DNA of 64,000 bases from Struthio camelus. Its lineage: Eukaryota > Chordata > Aves > Struthioniformes > Struthionidae. The notes beneath the pieces were generated by a model. It was not told the origin of the DNA, made no database searches, and was given only the letters and a program-made list of their open reading frames with translations. Positions 31,115 to 42,885 of this stretch are shown piece after piece. Position numbers and translations under genes: made by a program. Position 1 is the stretch's first letter; every line of letters starts with the position of its first letter. Where the stretch lies: NCBI RefSeq assembly GCF_040807025.1, contig NC_090954.1:22324501-22388500 (forward strand). The letters run 5' to 3'.

Positions 31115-33559
31115 CTAGTCAAAGGGAAGCCTGCTGAACTGTCCCGCAGGCAGCGTCCCGGCGCTCTGCGGCCGCGGTTCCTCGGCGGCGGTGAGGCCGC
31201 TGGGGAAATCCTCTTCCCCGGCAGCGCCCCGCTCCGTGCCGCAGCGCTGCGGCGGCAGGCTGGGGAGGACCGGCTTCAGGAACTTGAACTCGCTGTTGCC
31301 CGAGCCCGTTGTGAGGCTGATCTCGTAGCAGTAGGCGTGGGGCAGAGTCGCCGTCCCGGCGGCGTCGGCCAGGCTGCTCTGGAAGTTGCCGGGGCCGTAA
31401 AGCACGGTGCCCTCTTTCGGCGCCGTTCTCTTGCGCACCTTGCAAGCGACGAAGGCTGTGGCGGACGCGAGGAAGAGGAGCGAGACGAGGGCCAGGGAGA
31501 CGATTAGATACACCGTCAGGGAGCCGCCCTCGTCCTCCGGGGCCAGGCCGCTGCGCGGCATGTGCGCGTCCGAGAAGCCGTCGAGCAGGAGCGCGCCCAG
31601 CGCCGCCGTGGCCGACAGCGGCGGCCGCCCGTTGTCGCGCACCAGGACGAGCAGCTTCTGCTTCACGGCGTCCCTCTCCGTCACCGGCCTCCTCAGCCGC
31701 ACCTCCCCGGTTTGCGCCCCCACGGCGAACAGCCCGGGGTCCGTTGCCTTGAGCAGGTGGTAGGAGAGCCACGAATTCTGCCCCGAGTCGGCGTCGACGG
31801 CGACCACTTTGGTGACGAGGTAGCCCGCCTCGGCCGACGTGGGCACCAGCTCGCTGGACGGCGGCGAGCTGTCCTGCGCGGGGTGCAAGACCACGGGCGC
31901 GTTGTCGTTTTCGTCCACCACCAGGATGCGGACGGTGACGTTGGCGCTGAGGGGCGGCGAGCCCGAGTCGGCGGCGCTCACCACCACCTCCAGCTGCCTC
32001 ACCTGCTCGTAGTCCAGCGGCCGCAGCACAAACACGTTCCCGTTCTCGGAGTTCACGGAGACGTAGGAGCGCGGGGCCCGCTCCGCGGGCTGGGCCGGCG
32101 CCAGGGAATAGGTCACCTTCGAGTTGGGCCCCACGTCCTCGTCCGCGGCGCGGACGGCCCCGACGAGCGCGGCCGGGTCGTTGTTCTCGCGCACGTACAT
32201 GGTGTACGACGTCTGGTTGAACACGGGCGCGTTGTCATTGACGTCGGAGACGTCCACCGTGAAGGTCTGCGTGGTCGTGAGAGCCGGGGACCCCGCGTCG
32301 GCCGCCGTGACGGCGAGGATGTACTGCGCCGTCTGCTCCCGGTCCAGGGTGCTCGCTGTCACCAGCTCGTAGTAATTCTTATAGGCAGGCCTCAGGGAGA
32401 AAGGGGACACAGAGTCTTCCAGGGAACAGACCACCTTCCCGTTGTCCCCGGCGTCCCGGTCCTTAACGACAAAGAGGCCCACCACCGTCCCGGGCGACGC
32501 GCTCTCGGCGAGCGGGCTGCGGAAGGAACTCACCACCAGCTCCGGCGCGTTGTCGTTCACATCCACCACCTCCACCACCACCTTGCAGAGCGCCGAGAGA
32601 CCCCCGCCGTCTGTGGCGCGCACGCTCAGCTCGTGTTTCTCCGCCGCTTCGAAATCCAGAGGCCGGGTGACACGAATGTCACCAGTCACGGCGTCGATCT
32701 TGAACGCCGGGCGCCTGTGCCCCACCGCCTGACTGAACGAGTACCGTATCTCCCCGTTAACTCCCACATCCGCGTCAGTCGCGACCACGCGCAGAACCAC
32801 GGAGTCCTCCGGGGCGTCTTCCAAAACCTGGCCTCTGTACCGTTCCTGCGTGAAGACAGGGGCGTTGTCATTTACGTCCAGGACAACGATGCGGATCTGG
32901 GCCGTCCCGCTCCGCGGCGGAGAGCCCCCGTCCGTGGCAATGAGGCTGAAACCAATCTCCGCTTGCTCCTCTCTGTCCAGCGGCTTGGCCAAGACTAATT
33001 CGACGGAACTGTCGCCTTCACTCTGACTCCGGAAAGAGACGCTGAAATACTCGTTCTCGGGAGCGATGCTGTAAGCCTGCAGGCTGTTGCTGCCAACATC
33101 CAGGTCCCGAGCCCCCTCCAGCGGGAAGCGGGACCCCGGCTCGCTCGTCTCCAGGATCTTTAAAGTCACTTGTTCCTCCGGGAAAACTGGCGAATGGTCA
33201 TTGATATCCTCTACGGCCACTTCGATCCGAAAGAACTGCAGGGGGTTTCCCAGCAGTAACTCAAAGGAGAGCGTGCACGTGATGGACTGGCCGCAGATCT
33301 CTTCCCGATCTATCCTCTCCCTGACGGCCAGGCGGCCGGTCCTGCGGTCTAACCGAAAATGCTGCCGGCCGTCCTCCGAAACAAGCCGGGCCTCGCGAGC
33401 CCAGAGCTGCGCCAGGTCCAGCCCCGCGTCCTTCGCGACATTAGCGACCAGGGAGCCGCTCTCCCTCTCCTCGGCGACCGAGTAGCGAAGCGGCTCGGAG
33501 CGAACATGCGGCACGGAGAGAACAACACAGAGACAAAGCACTTGCCTTGCAGACGCCAT
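31115..33559 (-). CDS. Beta-like clustered protocadherin, single exon, copy B3
   Basis: Complete 814-residue B gene, ATG at 33559. It shares the acidic EC2 patch (SEGDS, 180-184) and ERYRG (239-243) with B2. It carries LETSE instead of VEMSE at 136-140, a form shared with B5, and A45 instead of V45, shared with B4. T627 in EC6 is as in B1 and B4. So the same exon resembles different sister copies in different segments. Signal peptide, EC1-EC6, helix, tail and in-frame stop are otherwise as in B1. Confidence 0.92.
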   Translation of the reverse strand: MASARQVLCLCVVLSVPHVRSEPLRYSVAEERESGSLVANVAKDAGLDLAQLWAREARLVSEDGRQHFRLDRRTGRLAVRERIDREEICGQSITCTLSFELLLGNPLQFFRIEVAVEDINDHSPVFPEEQVTLKILETSEPGSRFPLEGARDLDVGSNSLQAYSIAPENEYFSVSFRSQSEGDSSVELVLAKPLDREEQAEIGFSLIATDGGSPPRSGTAQIRIVVLDVNDNAPVFTQERYRGQVLEDAPEDSVVLRVVATDADVGVNGEIRYSFSQAVGHRRPAFKIDAVTGDIRVTRPLDFEAAEKHELSVRATDGGGLSALCKVVVEVVDVNDNAPELVVSSFRSPLAESASPGTVVGLFVVKDRDAGDNGKVVCSLEDSVSPFSLRPAYKNYYELVTASTLDREQTAQYILAVTAADAGSPALTTTQTFTVDVSDVNDNAPVFNQTSYTMYVRENNDPAALVGAVRAADEDVGPNSKVTYSLAPAQPAERAPRSYVSVNSENGNVFVLRPLDYEQVRQLEVVVSAADSGSPPLSANVTVRILVVDENDNAPVVLHPAQDSSPPSSELVPTSAEAGYLVTKVVAVDADSGQNSWLSYHLLKATDPGLFAVGAQTGEVRLRRPVTERDAVKQKLLVLVRDNGRPPLSATAALGALLLDGFSDAHMPRSGLAPEDEGGSLTVYLIVSLALVSLLFLASATAFVACKVRKRTAPKEGTVLYGPGNFQSSLADAAGTATLPHAYCYEISLTTGSGNSEFKFLKPVLPSLPPQRCGTERGAAGEEDFPSGLTAAEEPRPQSAGTLPAGQFSRLPFD

Positions 33560-33706
33560 GTCGGGCCCGGCAGACACCCTGCGTCTCGCGGATCGCCTGC
33601 CCGGTCCTCCGGGGAGCTTCCCGCGCGGAACCGCCGCAGCCTTGCGGCCGGGCGCCCCTGCTCGCCGAGTCCGCTACGCGGCCCGGATGGCTGCCGAGCT
33701 GGCCCG

Positions 33707-33718
33707 CCAGCGCCTGGC
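33707..33718 (-). promoter_or_regulatory. Candidate CSE/CTCF-like element of B3
   Basis: GCCAGGCGCTGG on the minus strand, about 150 bases upstream of the B3 ATG. Confidence 0.35.
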
Positions 33719-34177
33719 ACGGAGCACCGCTCGCCGCCCCGCTCGCCGCCGCCGCCGCCGCAGCGCCGCCGCCGCCGCCGCAGCGCCGCCGCCGCCGCCG
33801 CCGCGCCGCCTTGGCCAACAGCACCACCCTGCGGCCCGCGGCGGGAACTGCTCCCGCCCGGCCGCGCCGCCGCGCTCGCCTCCGCCGCGCCGCCGGGCGA
33901 GCCCGGCCGCGGCCGTCCCGAGCGGAAAGCCAAAGGGGACACACAGTGCCTTTGCAGAGTCCCTGTGCCTGCGCCCGCTACACGGCAAGGCCTTCCCCGC
34001 ACGCAGGTCTCGAGCTCCTCCTCCGCCTCTCTTGTTCACTGGGCCTTATTCACGCCCGCAGCCCCCGCTGTAGTCGCCCACGCACGCCGGAACGCCAGCT
34101 CCCGAGTACTCTGCGGCTAGTCAGCGGTCCGCGCACGCCAACGCTGGCAACTGTCGTCTTCTCTCGAACGACAGCGA

Positions 34178-34639
34178 GAGGAAATAAACACAAAAGCAAA
34201 AGGCAAAGGCAAAGAAATAGAAAAAGGAAAAGGAAAAGGAAAAGGAAAAGGAAAAGGAAAAGGAAAAGGAAAAGGAAAAGAAAAAGAAAAAGAAAAAGAA
34301 AAAGAAAAAGAAAAAGAAAAAGAAAAAGAAAGAGAAAAAGAAAAAGAAAAAGAAAAAGAAAAAGAAAAAGAAAAAGAAAGAGAAAAAGAAAGAGAAAAAG
34401 AAAGAGAAAAAGAAAGAGAAAAAGAAAGAGAAAAAGAAAAAGAAAAAGAAAAAGAGAAAAAGAAAGAAAAAGAAAAAGAAAAAGAAAAAGAAAAAGAAAA
34501 AGAAAAAGAAAAAGAAAAAGAAAAAGAAAAAGAAAAAGAAAAAGAAAAAGAAAAAGAAAAAGAAAAAGAAAAAGGAAAAGAAAAAGAAAAAGAAAGAGAA
34601 AAAGAAAAAGAAAAAGAGAAAAAGAAAGAAAAAGAAAAG
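34178..34639 (+). repeat. Expanded (GAAAAA)n purine tract, unit 3
   Basis: About 460 bases of almost pure purine with GGAAAA, GAAAAA and GAAAGA blocks. It is the longest of the five tracts and has several internal subrepeats, such as a run of alternating GAAAGA and GAAAAA at about 34375-34435. Confidence 0.95.
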
Positions 34640-35126
34640 TCCTGCGGCAAAGCACAGGAACTACGCTGCTCTTCCAACCTGTCCGAGAGAACCATTGCCC
34701 CGGGGACGAGAGTTACAAGCCCCTCCCCGGGACTGTAAGCAAAGCGCATGAACATACAGATTACCGTACAGTTAGCTGTTTCTCCCAAATGCCCCCACCA
34801 CGCCTGCTAACTCCACTACGTCTTTTGCCGCTCTGGACCGCAGAGAGATGACTCGGGATGTGCTGCTCTGTGCAAACGTGGCTGCCTGAGGCAGTCCCTC
34901 GCATTTCCACCCGAAACACTTGGCAAGGGCTCTTCCCCTGGTGGGACTAATCAGGCTTTCCCTCGGTCCCAGGAAGGCTTACTCGTAGACGCGCCTCCCA
35001 TGGCGTCATGGTATTCCAAGAAGTATCCGGCGGGGAGCGGTGGGGGAGGGAGGAGAAAGGAAGGGGTGATGGGGCGAGGGGACGAGGAGGTGCGGGGAAC
35101 TAAACATACGGAGGGGCTGTTCTCAC

Positions 35127-36216
35127 CTGATTAAGTTCCCCTTCACAAGCCGGCTGGGAGTGGGACAGGAGTTCCTCGTCCCTGTGCTTGCCCGCCTCAG
35201 CGCAGCTCTGCGGAAGAGGCGGCCTCGGGAGGACGGCTCGCAGGAACGCGCTGCAACGCGCTCTTCCCCGAGCCGGTGCTCAAGCACACTTCATAGCCGT
35301 AAGCCGCCGACAGAGTGCCCGCGCCGGCCACGTCCGCAAAACTACTGCAGACATCGCCAGCGGCGTAACCGTGCGCAGAGGCAGGTGAACGCCTTCCTCG
35401 TAGTCGACCCTTGCAGAGCTTCGCCCCCGAAAAGGCGACGGCGGCGAAGAGGAAGAGAGAGGAGACGGAGCACAAGGAAGCGACGAGGTAGGGGGCTAGC
35501 AGGTTCTCCTCGTCGCTGACGCCGTCGCCGTCGCCGTCGCCCTCCGGTTTGCCCGCAGGAGCGTGGGAAAGCTGCAGGAAGGCGTCGGAAAAGCCCTCCA
35601 GCAGGGCGAGGCTGAGGGTGACGGTGGAGGAGCGCGGCGGCTGGCCGCTGTCCCTCACGAGCACGACGAGTCCCTGCCTGGCCGCGTCCCGCTTCGCCAC
35701 GGCCCGCGCCGTGCGCACCTCGCCGCTGTGCAGCCCCACGCGGAAGAGCCCCGGCTCCGTCGCCTTGGCCAGCTCGTACGACAGCCACGCGTTCTGCCCC
35801 GAGTCCGCTGTCGGCGCTTTCCTCCAGCGCCGGCGCCTCCTCGTTCACGTCCGACACCGCCAGCGCCAGCGCGGTGCGGCTGCAGAGCGCCGGGCTGCCC
35901 CCGTCGCGGGCCATCACCGTCACGCTGTGCTCGGACGCCCGCTCCCGGTCCAGCGCGCTCGCCGTCACCACCTTGTCGGAGCTGCCCGGCGACGCCACCA
36001 TCGCGAACGGCGCCTCGCCCTCCAGCTCGCACCACACCTTCCCGTTCTCGCCGGAGTCCGCGTCGTGCACCTTCACGAGCGCGACGACCGTGCCGGGCGG
36101 GGAGTCGCAGAGCGCAGCCGCTCCGGCGCCGCCCGGCAGCCCAGCGGCAGCAGCCGAGCGCACAGCAGCACGGCCCTGGCTCCTGCCGAGCCGCTTTGTC
36201 CGTGCCGGCTTTCCAC
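35127..36216 (-). pseudogene. Gamma-type protocadherin pseudogene C3
   Basis: Same two out-of-frame joins, same four-base tail insertion and same kept donor (35127/35126) as C1 and C2. Private changes: AVAKRDAARQ instead of AVAERDAARQ in EC6, and the GD repeat before the membrane helix reads GDGVSDEEN, from GCTGAC in place of a GTCGCC unit. Confidence 0.86.
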
Positions 36217-36985
36217 TCTCCCCAGCCCGCGCTGCGCTCCGTCCTCCTGCCCCTTCCCTTCCTTCCCTGCCCGTCCGGCACACGCCGGCACCCGCCGGCA
36301 CCCCAGCTCGCGGCAGCGACCCCAGCGCGGCCGCTTCGGCCGCTGCTGCTCTCCGCCAATCTCCCCCGTGCTCTGCTTTCTCTCCGCAGAGAGCCGCGGA
36401 CCCCGCCTGCGCTGGCTGCTCGCAGACTCTCCTCTAGCACGGTGAGAACCGCGGGGCAGACGAGAAGCGTCTTCCCGACCGCTCGCCGCCTCTCCCGGAG
36501 GCTCCGGCGGCTGCGGCTGCGGCTGCGGCTGCGGCTGCGGCGCTGCTCCGCCTCGGGCAAGAGCGGCACCCGCAGTGCCCGTGCCGCAGCAGGTCTGCGC
36601 TTGGATTTCTCCTAAGGCACACCAGATGCTGTAAAGCCTCGTGATTAGCTGCAAGGAAAAGGGAGAAGTAGCCGCAGTTCTTGCAGGAAAGACATCTTGC
36701 TCTTTCCTATTTGAGGAGTCAGTTGCTAGCCTTTCGGGCATGGCCTACGTCACACTGTTACAGGGACATGCCAGTGGAATCACGAGGAATTTGGGAGCAT
36801 TCCACCCAAGCAGCGCTGAGCCACTGCACGCCAGCTGATGCCTGCGCTCGCAGCAGCCCAGAGGCAGCCCCAAAACGCGTGACTTAAGCACGGTGACGTG
36901 CAAAGGACTCCAAGGTCTCTTCCACCAAGGGATTTAACCGCTTCACCGAGCTCTGCACTTTTCCTTTCATCCGTATGTCTGCACA

Positions 36986-37017
<32 letters not shown>

Positions 37018-40000
37018 GCCCCTCTGTATATATAGAAACCAGCAGTACTTAATTAAACCGAAGTAGGACTAGAACGATAAGAAAACCAACAGACTCGTAC
37101 AGACAAAGATTTCGTAACTCGAGAGGACCTCGAAGCAATATTACGCTCTGAGAGTGGTGGTTTTTTGGGTTGTTTTCTGTCTCTCTCCGGTCTGACTCCC
37201 CGACTCGGGACAAACGCTAAGAGAGACATTAGTGCGATGGAGCGATGAAGAAGATTCCTCGTGCACAGGATGGAACTTATGCTCCGTCTGGAAAGGAGAC
37301 TCGTCAAAGCAGTTTTGCGCTTCTATTTCAGGTAAGCCACATCATTGTTGGTAAAGCCCCGTGCTTGCTTAGTTGCAAGGAAAAGAGAGAAGCGGTAGGA
37401 AATCTCGCAAGACCAAACTACTCCTCTTTCTCATTTGCAGGGTCAGTTCTGTCACCTGACGGCAGGCCTGCGAATGCTTTCCACCTTTGCTCAGTTTCCC
37501 CTCTTTGCTCGCGCATGTGTCAGGGGCTTGTTCTGCAGTTTGTTTACCCAGGCAAAAGAGCAAATAACAGTTGATGGAGAATTCTGCCTCCTGAAGGTAA
37601 CACGCAGGAGTGCCTGCTAACCTTACTGAACTGCTTACTCAACTTGCTCCTTGTCTGTATCTCTGCCTGGCTGGCAGAGGAAAGGGAAGTACCAAACAGA
37701 GTGGGTTCCTCGCCCACAGGCACGCCCTGGCGCTGACTCCTGCTCTGTCCACAAAGCCCTTGGGGTGGGCTTGGCTGAAATCTCTGCAGCTCGAGGTCTG
37801 CCCTAACAACGCTCTCACACTGTTCTGCTTGAGCACACGGCCTGTGTGCCTGTGGGAGCTTCCAAGCAAAAGTCCTGTTATCTAGCCAGCCCATCTAGCC
37901 AGTCCTGCCTGCACCTGTGGCCTTCCTCCTGCCCTTTGGGAAGGCCTGGTTCCAGCCCGGCGCTGGAATGCAGGATGGCACACCAAGAGGCGGGCCGAGT
38001 GTCTGTAGTCCTCTAAGAGGTAAGGACAGCCCAGAAGTAGCTGCTCTTTGCCAGAAGCACTCTGCACCGCAGCGTCCGTCCTCTCTTAGCCCATAGCCAG
38101 CTGGAGAGAGGGCTGTCAGAGGTGCCAGGGGGCTTGCAGCTGCTCCCAGTGAGGCAAGTATTTCACTGATGTCATGCACAGCTGCTCTGCCACAACCCTG
38201 CCTCAGAAATTCACTCCCCGGGCACCTGGGAGTCAGTGAGGCCCCGAGTTGCGTGCTAGGCCCTTAATTCTCACTGTGGTCTCTCGGCAAGGCGGGAGGC
38301 TCATTTTCAGAGTGCGGGCCTCTGAACCTCGGAGTTACGAGACATTAGGAGAGATTCTGGTGTAGCTTCTCTGCTTCTTCTTCCTCTGCCGTGAAACCCC
38401 GTCTTCAGGTGCCTCTGAGCTTGTCTAGGGAGTCAAGTGTTTGCGGCAAAACAACCCTGACAGGTTCAGAAGCAAAAGCCCACTCCATAAACCTCACCTA
38501 GGAAGCCTTCTCGCAAAGAAAGCTTGAAGCTCAGGGCTAGCCAAAACTTTCCTACAACAACAACAACAACAACAGCCACGAAGCAATAAAGGAGTTGAAA
38601 CAGACAGAAATGATGGAGGCCACAGGTTACGACTCTAGACTATGCCACTTGCAGTAGGTACATAATGAAGGTATTGAATAAGTAATAAATATTAAAGGAG
38701 GCGCCTCGCAAAGCTCCCAGCACAGACCATAGCCACAGTTCCCAATGTGATTCGGACAGTAACAAACAAGAGTGCATAGCATGACAACTGTGCGCCAAAC
38801 ATGCCAACTTAGACAAACGGGCCTTTGACACTGCAGCAAACTCTTTCACCGGCCCTGCGCCTACACAAACTGAGTTCTTCCATTTGCCTAAAACGCATCT
38901 GCCAACAAGAAATGAAAGCGCTGAAGCAGCAACAGGGCCGTTTTGGAGCCCGGACTAACCAAAGTAACCGGACTGACCAGACGTACTACCCTGTTACTAC
39001 CCAGAATATCCCCAAACCCCAAAGACATACGTTCATCTCCATTTTTAATCGGGCAGCATTAAAACGCTCAAAATGAACGAAGCGCATCTCATGTGTTCCC
39101 CCCCCTCCCCTCCCCAATAGCCCCTCACACGAGCCCCAGCCCCCCCCCCCCCGAGTCTCATCTCAAACCTTTCACAGCTGCCGTGGTTGCCTTTGGTTGC
39201 CTCATACTTTGTAAATAAATGTCACTCGAGCACCAGCTGGGCATGCATCAGGATCACAGCACCGACCTGTGCAGACATTCCTCTGCCCAACTTGCTAGTA
39301 GGAAGAAGCGTGAAGGTTCTAAAGCAGGTAAACGATGGTAAAGCTAGGGTAAAAAGCTGGGTCATCCACGTCTCTGCTTAAAGACAGCCTCATCCTTCTA
39401 AAGCACAGGCCCTTAAGAAGCCGGAAGAGCTACTACTAACGGAAGTTTCCATCTCTTCCCCAAAACCAACATTCACAGGAACAGCTGAATTATACCTTCA
39501 CCTAATTAGCCCCTACTTACAGCTACAGGAACAAATAACGTTGACTGAGACAACCGGGCACTCAAGGCAACACGCAAGATACTATACTAACATTACCGAA
39601 CGGATACCGCGTGATAGCACAACTGTTTGCTTGATGTAGTAAGCAAGAGAGAAGGGCAATGCAGCAAGCCACACACCCTGCGTCCTTCAGCAGATGCTCT
39701 CGTCTCTAAACCTTCACAGCGTGTTCGATCCTCCTTTACGGACGCGTGCCATTTCCCAGACACGCGGCCCTTCTCCTAGCCTAAGCTTGGCAACTCTTCC
39801 CCCAGCAAAAAATAGTCGTGAACGCAGAGGCACGCTCACGTTCCCACATTCCACAACCACTCGCAAAACACCGCAGAACAAACCAACCAACCCGAAACAA
39901 ACCAGAAACAAAATGCGCATGTGCTTCCCCTCGGCAAGACGCACTGAACAGCAACGTGCCGGTACCCTGAGCTACGCCTCCACTTGCAAAGCCACCGCCC

Positions 40001-40105
40001 GCCCTCCTCCCCGTACAGGCAGGAAAGGCCGGGGCTAGAGAAGCCTAGAGCAGGCAGGCAATGAAGCTTTTCGTAGAGAGCGAAAGTCTCGTCAGAGGCA
40101 CTCAC
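36217..40105. other. Intergenic: 5' flank of C3 to the intron side of A4
   Basis: Same content as in units 1 and 2. Marks shared only with the next unit: TTGCTCCTTG near 37645, GTCTGTAGTCC near 38001, CTTGGCAACTC near 39786. CAA run at 38555-38574 is the shortest. No supported gene. Confidence 0.55.
36982..37017 (+). repeat. (CA)n microsatellite, unit 3
   Basis: Longest of the four CA runs. Confidence 0.95.
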
Positions 40106-42601
40106 CGGGAGGGCGTCTCCGCTGTCGCTGTCGCTGCCGCTGCCGCTGTCGCTGCCGCTGCCGGCGCCGGCGCCGGCGGGCTCTTCGGGCAGCAGCGGCG
40201 CGCGTTTGTCGGGCGGCGGCGGGGCCGGCAGGGTGTTGGAGCCGCTGGCGCCCGGGCAGCGGCGCTGGCTCTTGCGCGAGTCGGCGGTGAGCGAGAGCTC
40301 GTGCGAGTAGGAGTGGAGGAAGGCGCGGACGCCGTCGATGCCCACGAAGGGCGAGGCCGGGGCGGCGCGCGAGGCCCCGCTGCCCGCGGCCAGCAGCCGC
40401 GAGCGGCGCCAGCGGCGCAGGCGCAGCGCCAGCAGCGCCAGCAGGAAGGCGAGGAAGAGGCACGCCACGGCCGCCACGGCCAGCACCAGCCAGCGCGTCA
40501 GGCTGCCGGCCGGCTCGCCCGGCGCCGCCGCGCCGCTCAGCTCCGACAGCAGCTCCGCCACGCTCTCGGCCAGCACCACGTGCAGCGTGGCCGTGGCCGA
40601 CAGCGCCGGCTGCCCGTGGTCCTTCACCACCACCACCAGCCGCTGCCGCGGCGCGTCGCGCGCCACCGGCAGCCGCGCCGTGCGCACCTCGCCGCTGTGC
40701 AGCCCCACGCGGAAGAGCCCCGGCTCCGTCGCCTTGGCCAGCTCGTACGACAGCCACGCGTTCTGCCCCGAGTCCGCGTCCACCGCCACCACCTTGGCCA
40801 CCAGCGTCCCGGGCTCCGCCGACCGCGGCGCCAGCTCCACGCCCGACCAGCCCGCGCCCGCGCCCGCGCCCGCCGCCGCCGCCGCCGCCGGGTACAGCAC
40901 CTGCGGCGCGTTGTCGTTCTCGTCCACGATGAAGAGCCGCACCGACACGTTGCTGCTCAGCGCCGGCGCGCCCCCGTCCTCCGCCCGCACCCACAGCCCC
41001 ACCTCGCGCACCTCCTCGTAGTCGAAGGAGCGCAGCGCGTACAGCGCGCCCGTCTCCGCGTGCACCGACACGTAGGACGAGAGCGGCGCGCCCCGCACCT
41101 GCCCCTCGCACAGCCGGTACCGCACGCGCCCGTTCTGCCCCCAGTCCGCGTCCGCCGCCCGCACCCTCAGCACCAGCGCGCCCTTGCCGTTGTTCTCGGG
41201 CAGCCAGGCGCTGTAGCGCGCCTCGCCGAACACCGGCGCGTTGTCGTTCACGTCCAGCACCCGCAGCGGCAGCACCGCGCTGCTCCACAGCGCCGGCGAC
41301 CCGCCGTCCGTCGCCCGCACCGTCACGTTGTACTCCGACACCTCCTCCCGGTCCAGCTCCCGCGCCGTCACCACGCTGTAGTAGCTGCCCAGCGAGCTCC
41401 GCAGCCGGAACGGCAGCCCCGCGCCCAGCGACAGCCTCACCTCCCCGTTCGCCCCCGAGTCCCGGTCCTGCACGTGCAGCAGGGCCACCACCGTCCCCAC
41501 CGCAGAGTCCTCGGACACCGCGCTCCGCGACGACGTGACTGTCAGTTCGGGCGCGTTGTCGTTCACGTCCGTCACCGCGATCACGACCTTCGCCGTGTCG
41601 GAAAGGCCCCCGCCGTCCGTCGCCTGCACCCCCAGCTCATGTGAGGAACTTTCCTCGTAGTCCAATTCATGGCTGAGAGATATTTCTCCGGCCTCAGGGT
41701 CCAGCTGGAACATCTGCGCTGCCACGTCGGAAATCTTCTGAAAAATATATTTCACCTCTCCGTTCAGGCCGTCGTCGGCATCGGTGGCTCTGACGGTGAC
41801 CAGGGCGGAGCCCACGGGCACGTCCTCCCGCACGCGCACCGTGTACACCGCCTGGCTGAACACCGGCGCGTTGTCGTTCGCGTCCAGCACCACCACGCGG
41901 ATCCGCGCCGTGCCCGTCCGCGCCGGCTCCCCGCCGTCCTCCGCCCTCAGCACCAGCTCGTGAAACGCGCCTTCCTCCCGGTCCAGCGCCTTCGCCAGCA
42001 CCAGCTCGGGCCGTTTCCCCCCATCCGGTCCCGTCTGCACGGCCAGACCGAAGTGCTCGTCGCCGCTCAGCTCGTAGCGCTGCAGGGCATTCCTCCCGCT
42101 GTCCGGGTCCTGAGCCTCAGCCAGGGGAAACCGCGACCCCGGGGCTGTGGTCTCGCTCACTTTCAGCTCCGTTTCTGCCTCTCGGAAGCTGGGCGCGTTG
42201 TCGTTAACGTCTCTGATTTCCACCTCGATCGCATAAACCTTCATTTCGCCCGCCGCGATCACCTCACAGCGCAGCACGCATTTCTCCACCAGCCGGCACA
42301 CCTGCTCTCTGTCTATCCTTTCCGCCGTCACCAAATGGCCGGTCCTGTCATGCAGAGCGAAATACTGCCGCCTACCTTGGGAAACAACGCGGGCGCCGCG
42401 GGCGCGCAGCGCCGCCGGCTCCAGCCCCAGGTCCTTGGCCACGTCGCCCACGAAAGAGCCCTTCTGCATCTCCTCGGGCACCGAGTAGCGGAGCTGCCCC
42501 CACGCCAGCTCCCACGCCGCCACCAAGGCGCACCACAGCAGCGCTCGCCCTCGCCCTCGCCCTCGCTCTCGCCGGCCCCAGCGCATCTCTCCAGCCGACA
42601 T
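40106..42601 (-). CDS. PCDHGA: Protocadherin gamma-A-like variable exon, copy A4 (type I ectodomain with a private EC3 segment)
   Basis: Complete exon of 832 codons, ATG 42601 (MSAGEMRW) to phase-0 donor at 40106/40105. A longer in-frame reading to 42862 begins with TTG and runs into promoter sequence, so it is rejected. Type I ectodomain as in A1 and A2, but EC3 from about residue 285 to 337 is different: FQKISDVAAQMFQLDPEAG and LSHELDYEESSSHEL replace the KKVTEKASQ and VRSLDFEEGDSYEL forms. EC1 mark is ARVVSQG; EC2 has GPDGGKR. The EC5/EC6 Ala/Gly linker is shorter than in A2. Tail repeat reads GSDSGSGSDSDSG, as in A5. Gamma-A tail motifs and calcium linkers are intact. Confidence 0.92.
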
Positions 42602-42867
42602 CTCAAAGCTCGTGAAGACTGGCCCGCCGGCCCGGTGCCCGACGAAAGACGGGCCCGCGGGCCACCGCTCTCGCCGTACTCCTCCTGGCTGAACCTTCTC
42701 TCCCAGCAGCAGAACCGGCCGCCTTCCCCGCCGGCCTCTTTCCTGCGCTGTCCTTGCAGTGCGGCGGCGGCTCCTCTCGCTCAGGCTCGCTTCTGTTCTC
42801 GCGGTCCCTGGCTGCCGACCGGCTCGTCGTGAGCAAACAGCGACACTTGCAGCCTCCGACAATCACT

Positions 42868-42885
42868 GCAGCGCTCCAGCGCTGC
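42868..42885. promoter_or_regulatory. Candidate CSE-like promoter element of A4
   Basis: Same 18-base CGCT inverted repeat, 267 bases upstream of the A4 ATG. Confidence 0.45.

Larger units (their letters stand above)
33560..35126. other. Intergenic: B3 promoter, GCC repeats, long purine tract, 3' flank of C3
   Basis: GCC repeat at about 33725-33808 is the simplest of the five. The 74-base segment seen in units 1 and 2 is missing here (join at about 33905-33917). The purine tract is almost twice the length of the others and accounts for most of the extra length of this unit. No gene supported. Confidence 0.6.

Noticed and set aside
33547-34851. Plus-strand open frames reading KRKRKR or KEKEKE over the purine tract, and minus-strand FSFSF or LFLFLF frames
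   Set aside because: These are translations of the (GAAAAA)n microsatellite; hexamers stay open in all frames.
42602-42862. N-terminal extension of A4 (and of A5 to 56297)
   Set aside because: It starts at TTG and would translate the promoter region, including the CGCT element; the ATG just before the signal peptide is used in all copies.
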